Positions 58,801-64,000 of a stretch of 64,000 bases of DNA are shown piece after piece. Position numbers and translations under genes: made by a program. The stretch is from positions 158,504,849 to 158,568,848 of the forward strand of contig NC_081413.1 of the NCBI RefSeq assembly GCF_030272615.1, in the 5' to 3' direction. The notes under the pieces were generated by a model. The model saw only the letters and a program-made list of their open reading frames with translations, was not told the DNA's origin and did not search any database. The first letter of the stretch is position 1. Each line of letters opens with the position of its first letter. The stretch comes from Cryptomeria japonica (Eukaryota; Streptophyta; Pinopsida; Cupressales; Cupressaceae).

Positions 58801-61800
58801 GTCGCCCATGTATTCACCCCATGCAAGTTGTACCATCAACATTTCATCAATGTGGTAAATTCCCATACAATGGCATTTAAATCACCATAAAGGGTATCCA
58901 AATCCATTCCAACACTGTAATCACTTAAAGGCAGGTGTAGATAACTAGGTACCCATTAATCAAGCAACACCCCTCACTACACAAATGGAGTCATTAACAA
59001 TCACAAAAATACAGAAGAATATGCCTACAACATCTTCTTTGTAGATAAAAGATATTGGTTTTGGGGAATACTCTATTTCAAGTACCTCGAATGGAAAATA
59101 GTTATCTCTGTCTCCTAGGTCTTTTGGGAAACCTCAAGACACAGTAATGAAACAAGACAAAGGAAAATAAATAGTGATGTACTTAGATTCATGCTCTTTC
59201 ATTAGGTGGGGAGATTTACAAGAAGAATCTTTGAATGAAGATGTCAATCACTAGATATATAGAGAAGAAGATGACATGGCGATACCTAGGTTACCTTTAG
59301 ATCAATGTAGAAATGGATTCAAGATGCTACAAAAACATGGGTATGATGGTACCACAGGCTTGGGACTACAAAAGAAAGGAAGATTAGAACCCATTGTACC
59401 AAACGACAATCCAAATAATCAAGGGTTAGGATATAAACATGTACCAAATATAACAGAAGCAAGACAACGTACACTAGATATATTGAACAGACCAAGGCTA
59501 CCGTCAGAGCACATGTCTCAAACTCAGTTGTCAACATGAGTATTTCCCTCTTCGTCTCAGAAAAGCAAGAAAGTACCAACATCGCCTAGTATGGAATCAG
59601 ATGGTGAAGATATGAGACAACTTATACAATAACCTAGCACTGCTTCACCCAACAATACAGTATCTAAAACATCTGCACAAGCGAATATGATAAAAGACAT
59701 AGGCTTAATACTAGTAAATGAGCCTAATCCTTGGTTGTTGTCAATACTTTTTCCAAGAGAAATAACTCAAGATCCACCCAATAAATCAGACAAAGAAAGA
59801 CTACAATGACTTATACCAGGTTTAAGAAGGGTGACCCCCATACAAAGGAGGCTCACCAATCTACAACAAAATTAGATGCAAGAATAAGAGGAGATAATTG
59901 ATACAACCTCAAAAGCTGAAACATACATAGAAAGTGAGATAGATTCTCATGACTATGAATTCCTATCTGATCATGATTCCAACCCATGAACAATTGACAT
60001 TATAGGGTATCATAAATTGCCTATAGATGATGAAAATATACCAGGTCACTCAAATAACTAGATATGCATGTTATCATAATCTATTACAACAGAAGGGAGT
60101 AATGAATTACCCCTTGTACACTCACATTTTATTGATTGGGGAAGAGAAGGAAAACCAACTCTAGATTAGTTTGAGAATGATGAAGCTATTACAGAATTCC
60201 TTGGTGTCAGAGAAGGATTTCCACAAGGTGATCACAAGGTAGGATTTGTTGTAGACCTGGATAGAACAACCTACTTTGGAGAAGCAAGCACCTCTGTAAT
60301 AGAAGATATGGATCAAAGTGACCACAATGGAAAGAGTGAGTTAGACAACCTCCCTATTGAAAAACAAAATTTAGCATTACTCATGGAAGAAGCTAAAGAA
60401 GTAAATATAACATAAGGAGAAGTTATACATAATATCCACTTAGCAAAATCATTAAACAAGGAAGAAAAGGATAAATTTATACAGTTTTTCAAAAAACATC
60501 CTATCAATTTTGCTTGGTCCTATACAGATATGCCAGGATTAGATCCAAAATTGGTGTTACATCATTTACCATTGCTACCAGGAATTAAACCATACAAACA
60601 TAAGCTAAGAAAGATACATCCACAGATTGCATTACTAGTCAAAATAGAACTCCAAAATTTGATGGATGTGGGATTCATTCGACCTATTGATTATGCAAAA
60701 TGGATATCCAATCTAGTACCTGTGACTTAAGCCCACTGGGGGCATAATAATCTATACTGACTTCCGAGATCTAAACAAATCATGTCCTAAGGATGATATC
60801 CCATTACCCAACATAGACATGATAGTTGACTTAACTGTTGGGAATGAAATGCTTTCATTAATGGATGGTTTCTTGGGATACAACTAGATCAGGATTGCAC
60901 CAGAAGATCAACACAAGATGACATTTACCTATCCATGGGGAACCAACTGTTGGAGCATCATGTCGTTTGGTCTTAAGAATGCAAGAGAAACATATCAAAG
61001 AGCTATGATGACACTATTTCATGACATGATCCATAATATCATGGAAGACTATGTGGACAATCTACTGGCTAAATCACAGACAAGAGAAGGTCATCTTGAA
61101 TTCCTTGCAAAGATATTTGATTGATTAGAGCAATACAATGTCAGGCTAAACCCAAAAAAGTGTGTTTGGTGTAACAACAAGCAAAATTTTAGGGTTTATT
61201 GTGTCTAATAGAGGAATTGAAGTAGATCCTACAAAGATCAAAGCAATCATAGATATGCAACCTCCATCAACACTTAAGCAGTTAAGAGGGTTACAAGGAA
61301 GACTACTGTCCATAAGGAGGTTCATAGCATAGCTAGCAGATAAATGTCATCCATTTCAGTATTTACTCAGAAAAGTAGTTACCTTTAAATGGACAGAACA
61401 GTGCCAAGAATCTTTTCAAGCTTTAAAATATTATCTTCTTAATACTCTAGTGTTAGTTCCATCTAATCTAGGAAAACCCCTATTACTATATATATCAGCA
61501 ACAAACTCATCTTTAGGAGCCTTGTTGGCACAACATGATGATCAAGGAAAGGAAAGATAAATCTACTTTATAAGTAGAACCTTAATTGGACATGAGCTTA
61601 ATTACACTCCTATAGAATGAGCATGTCTAGCAAAGATTTTCGCATCTCAGAAACAGACATTATATGTTGAGCCACAAAGTATAACTCATCGCACGCTTTG
61701 ATCCACTCAAATATTTGTTAAGCAGAGCCACATTGACTGGAAGATTAGCTAAGTGGGTCATGATTTTAAGTGAGTTTGATATAGAGTATGTGGATAGAAA

Positions 61801-63670
61801 CGAAATCAAAGGGCAGATTATAGAAGATCAGTTAGCAGAGGCTCCTTTGCAAGGTAGTCACCCACTACTAATAGAATTTCCTGATGAATCTGTGTTTACA
61901 TTGACAACATCTACCATGTGGAAATTATACTTTGATGGGTCCTATACAAATCATGGGGTTGGAGTTGGGATTCTTTTCATCACCCCTCAAGGTGATTCTA
62001 TCCCTAAGTCATTCTGAATAAATTTTCCCTATAAGAACAACATAGTTGAATATGAAGCTCTCATCATAGGACTTCGTACCGTTGTACAGTGGAGGATAAA
62101 ATAATTATAAGTCTACGATGACTCACAACTGACTGTAAATCAAGTCAATGATGACTGTAACACAAAAGATGATAAACAATTTCCTTATAAACAAATGGTA
62201 GAAGATTACAAGCAACATTTCAGTAACATCACTTTTGAATAGATTCCAAGGATGCAGAACAAGACAGCCGACGCCATGGCTACAGTAGGGTCTCTACTAA
62301 ATATACCTAATAATGAAACTCAGTTTGAGTTTATTATAGAACAATTGATGATACCGACATATGAGATTCCCTCATCAGAATATGTATGTGCAATTGTGGG
62401 TCCAGAATCCCTGTGGTATAATGAGATATACACATACTTACATACTCAGTATATGTCTCCTGATTTGTCTAGAAATCAAAATAAAAGTCTTATTTGTCAG
62501 GCATCCAGACACACTATTATTGCTAACACATTGTATAGAAAGGGCTTTGATGGAACCCTTCTCTGATGTCTTGATGAAAGAGAAGCACAACTTTCCCTAA
62601 AGGAGGTACACGATGGAATTTGTGGAGCGCATCAAAGTGGCCCACCACTATCAAAGAAATTGTTAAGAACAGGATACTACTGGCCAACTATGGAAAAGGA
62701 TGCCAATAAATATGTACAAAAATCTAAACAATGTCAAATGCACGGAGACCTCATTCATGCACTGGCACGAGATCTTCAACCTATTACATCACCATGGCCA
62801 TTTTCATAATGGGGGTTATATCTAGTTGGTAAAGTCAATCCTACTTCTTCCAATGGGCACAAATTCATCTTAACAGTTACTAAGTATTTTACTAAATGGG
62901 TTGAAGCAATTTCCCTTACATACACCACTAGTAAGCAAATAGAAAAATTCATGCTTAATTACATTATCTGTCGGTACGGGATTCCAATGTGTATAGTGAC
63001 AGAAAATGGATGTCCATTCAAAAATCAAGAAATGAGAGAATTGTGTGACAAATTTCAAATACAATAGAGATTTTCTACACCATATTATCCGCAAAGCAAT
63101 GGACAAGAAGAGGCAACAAACAAGACAATATTGAAGATCCTTAAGAAAGTTGTCAGTGACGTAGGATGGGACTAGCATCTCCAGTTAAATCTCTCTCTTT
63201 GGGCTTATATAATAGGAGTATGCACCCCTATAGGAGCAACATCATATTCCTTGGTCTATGGTATAGAAGCGATACTAGCTAGTGAAATAGAACTACCATC
63301 TTTAAGAGTCTCCTTAAAAAACATCATATTAGAGGAAGACTATCGGGTTGCAAGATTACAAGAGCTGGAAACGCTCGATGAAAAGAGACAAATTGCTTTA
63401 AATATTTTGCAAGGTTACTAGAACAGATTGAGAAGGAGTTACAATAAATGAGTATGCCCAAGGAATTTTGAAGTGGGAGATCTAGTTCTCAAGGAGAACC
63501 AAAGGAACCTAGTGGAATGAGAAAAGCCATGGAAGTTTGAACCTAAATAGCTAGGTCCTTTTATCATTACAAGGGTTATAGGAAATGGAGCATATAATTT
63601 GGCTACCATGGAGGGAGATCCACTCCCTCACCCTATGAAAATCATGTGCCTTAAACAATATTATATCTAA
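55866..63670 (+). pseudogene. Tat gag-pol polyprotein, decayed
   Basis: Gag starts at ATG 55866 (MDPNNDLLVNPTWN). Its core, FDKYRGKGDPRDHIGEFFMT, lies at 56780-56850, and a Cys/His knuckle-like stretch (CDYHHTKGQKTTSCYKLKN) lies near 57627. Protease is at about 58530-58880 (VLIDGGVSLNICTL, LGYNMLLGRP). A G-patch follows at 59276-59450. RT occupies 60480-61200; its catalytic motif reads YVDN at 61051-61062. The native RNase H is at 61480-61720 and a second, plant-type RNase H begins at WKLYFDGSYTNHGVGVGILF (61919). Integrase is at 62576-63560, with a zinc-binding Cys replaced by Ser (YVQKSKQC) and a catalytic-core Asp replaced by Tyr (GLYLVGK). One frame holds from gag to protease. It shifts before the G-patch and twice around RT, and stops are scattered throughout. 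Confidence 0.9.
59276..59450 (+). other. G-patch domain remnant in the Tat polyprotein
   Basis: The frame reads NGFKMLQKHGYDGTTGLGLQ, then KKGRLEPIVPND and NQGLGYKH, with glycines spaced as in G-patch RNA-binding domains. It lies between protease and RT. Confidence 0.75.
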
Positions 63671-64000
63671 GGGTTGGGTTAGTTTAGGTTTTACTTTCGG
63701 CATTGCATATCATTTTTCTTCAAAGCATTCCATCGCATATAGTTTCTTTTTCAAATGCATCGCATTCACAAAGTTTCTACATTAGCATATAGCAGCATCA
63801 ATAAAACAAGGTAACTATCCAAGTTTATCATCCATTTATATTCAAGAGAAACAAGGGCAGTCTCCTTTCTTAGATATTCAGACATGAAGTTTTTTGAGGT
63901 CCTAAGGTCATTCATTTTCAACATTACCCTGTGACGACGCTTTACTTATGGTTGGGTAGTGATTTCACTATTTGAGACTTGTTAACCCAAAATCTATCAA
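63671..64000 (+). other. 3' untranslated region of the Tat element, incomplete
   Basis: No frame or LTR start is visible. AATAAAACAAGG at 63801 is an incidental polyadenylation-like signal. The 3' LTR is expected downstream of the window. Confidence 0.5.

Larger units (their letters stand above)
51659..64000 (+). mobile_element. Tat-lineage Ty3/gypsy retrotransposon, 5' LTR through integrase
   Basis: A 1,265-bp LTR, a primer-binding site, a long leader with tandem repeats, and a decayed gag-pol occupy 12.3 kb. The 3' LTR lies past the window end. Gag wording, the second plant-type RNase H after RT/RNase H, and integrase wording place it in the Tat group. TCCGT (51654-51658) precedes the LTR and should recur after the 3' LTR. 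The element interrupts the older LTR at 51069-51658, so it is younger than that one. Key catalytic residues are lost, so it is inactive. Confidence 0.88.

Overview
This window is nuclear DNA of a seed plant and looks most like a repeat-rich gymnosperm (probably a conifer). The evidence is AT-rich sequence, spliced genes with short GT-AG introns, and nested Ty1/copia, Ty3/gypsy and LINE-derived elements. I recognise the lineages from domains and cannot name a species. There are no bacterial features, no CRISPR array and no RNA gene I can support.

Layout. 1-3.8 kb: AT-rich tandem repeats, with a 1.6-kb LINE-derived element that carries only ORF1. 3.85-5.35 kb: the one clearly recognisable host gene, a three-exon CCHC/SHAQKYF MYB-related transcription factor (+). 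5.65-7.5 kb: a segment duplicated at 22-23.2 kb. 7.6-12.6 kb: copy A of an unclassified roughly 4-kb repeat, split by a 2.3-kb non-autonomous LTR element whose 5' LTR contains an inverted segment. 13.2-14.8 kb: a second ORF1-only LINE-derived element (-) with a perfect 16-bp target duplication. 14.8-20.2 kb: mostly unassigned AT-rich DNA. 20.3-21.0 kb: a two-exon gene of unknown function (-). 21.2-23.2 kb: a MITE-like segment and the second copy of the duplicated segment. 23.4-39.1 kb: copies B, C and D of the 4-kb repeat in head-to-tail order. A full-length but dead copia element (30228-37918, minus strand) sits in copy C, and a LINE tail sits in copy B. 39.1-51.7 kb: a solo LTR, a decayed chromovirus-like gypsy element with a TIR element and a near-perfect 200-bp palindrome nested in it, and a large non-autonomous element with four zinc knuckles. 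51.7-64 kb: a Tat-lineage gypsy element with a 1.27-kb LTR, a minisatellite-bearing leader, gag, protease, a G-patch, RT, two RNase H domains and integrase. Its 3' LTR lies outside the window.

How the parts relate. Most of the window is layered transposon insertion. Several insertions can be verified internally, because an uninterrupted paralogous copy of the target is also in the window. The observations most worth following are the ORF1-only LINE family, the palindromic insertion with a 13-bp target duplication, the inverted segment in an LTR, a tandem duplication that creates a second in-frame splice donor in the MYB gene, and the shared cis-signals of the dead copia element and the zinc-knuckle non-autonomous element.
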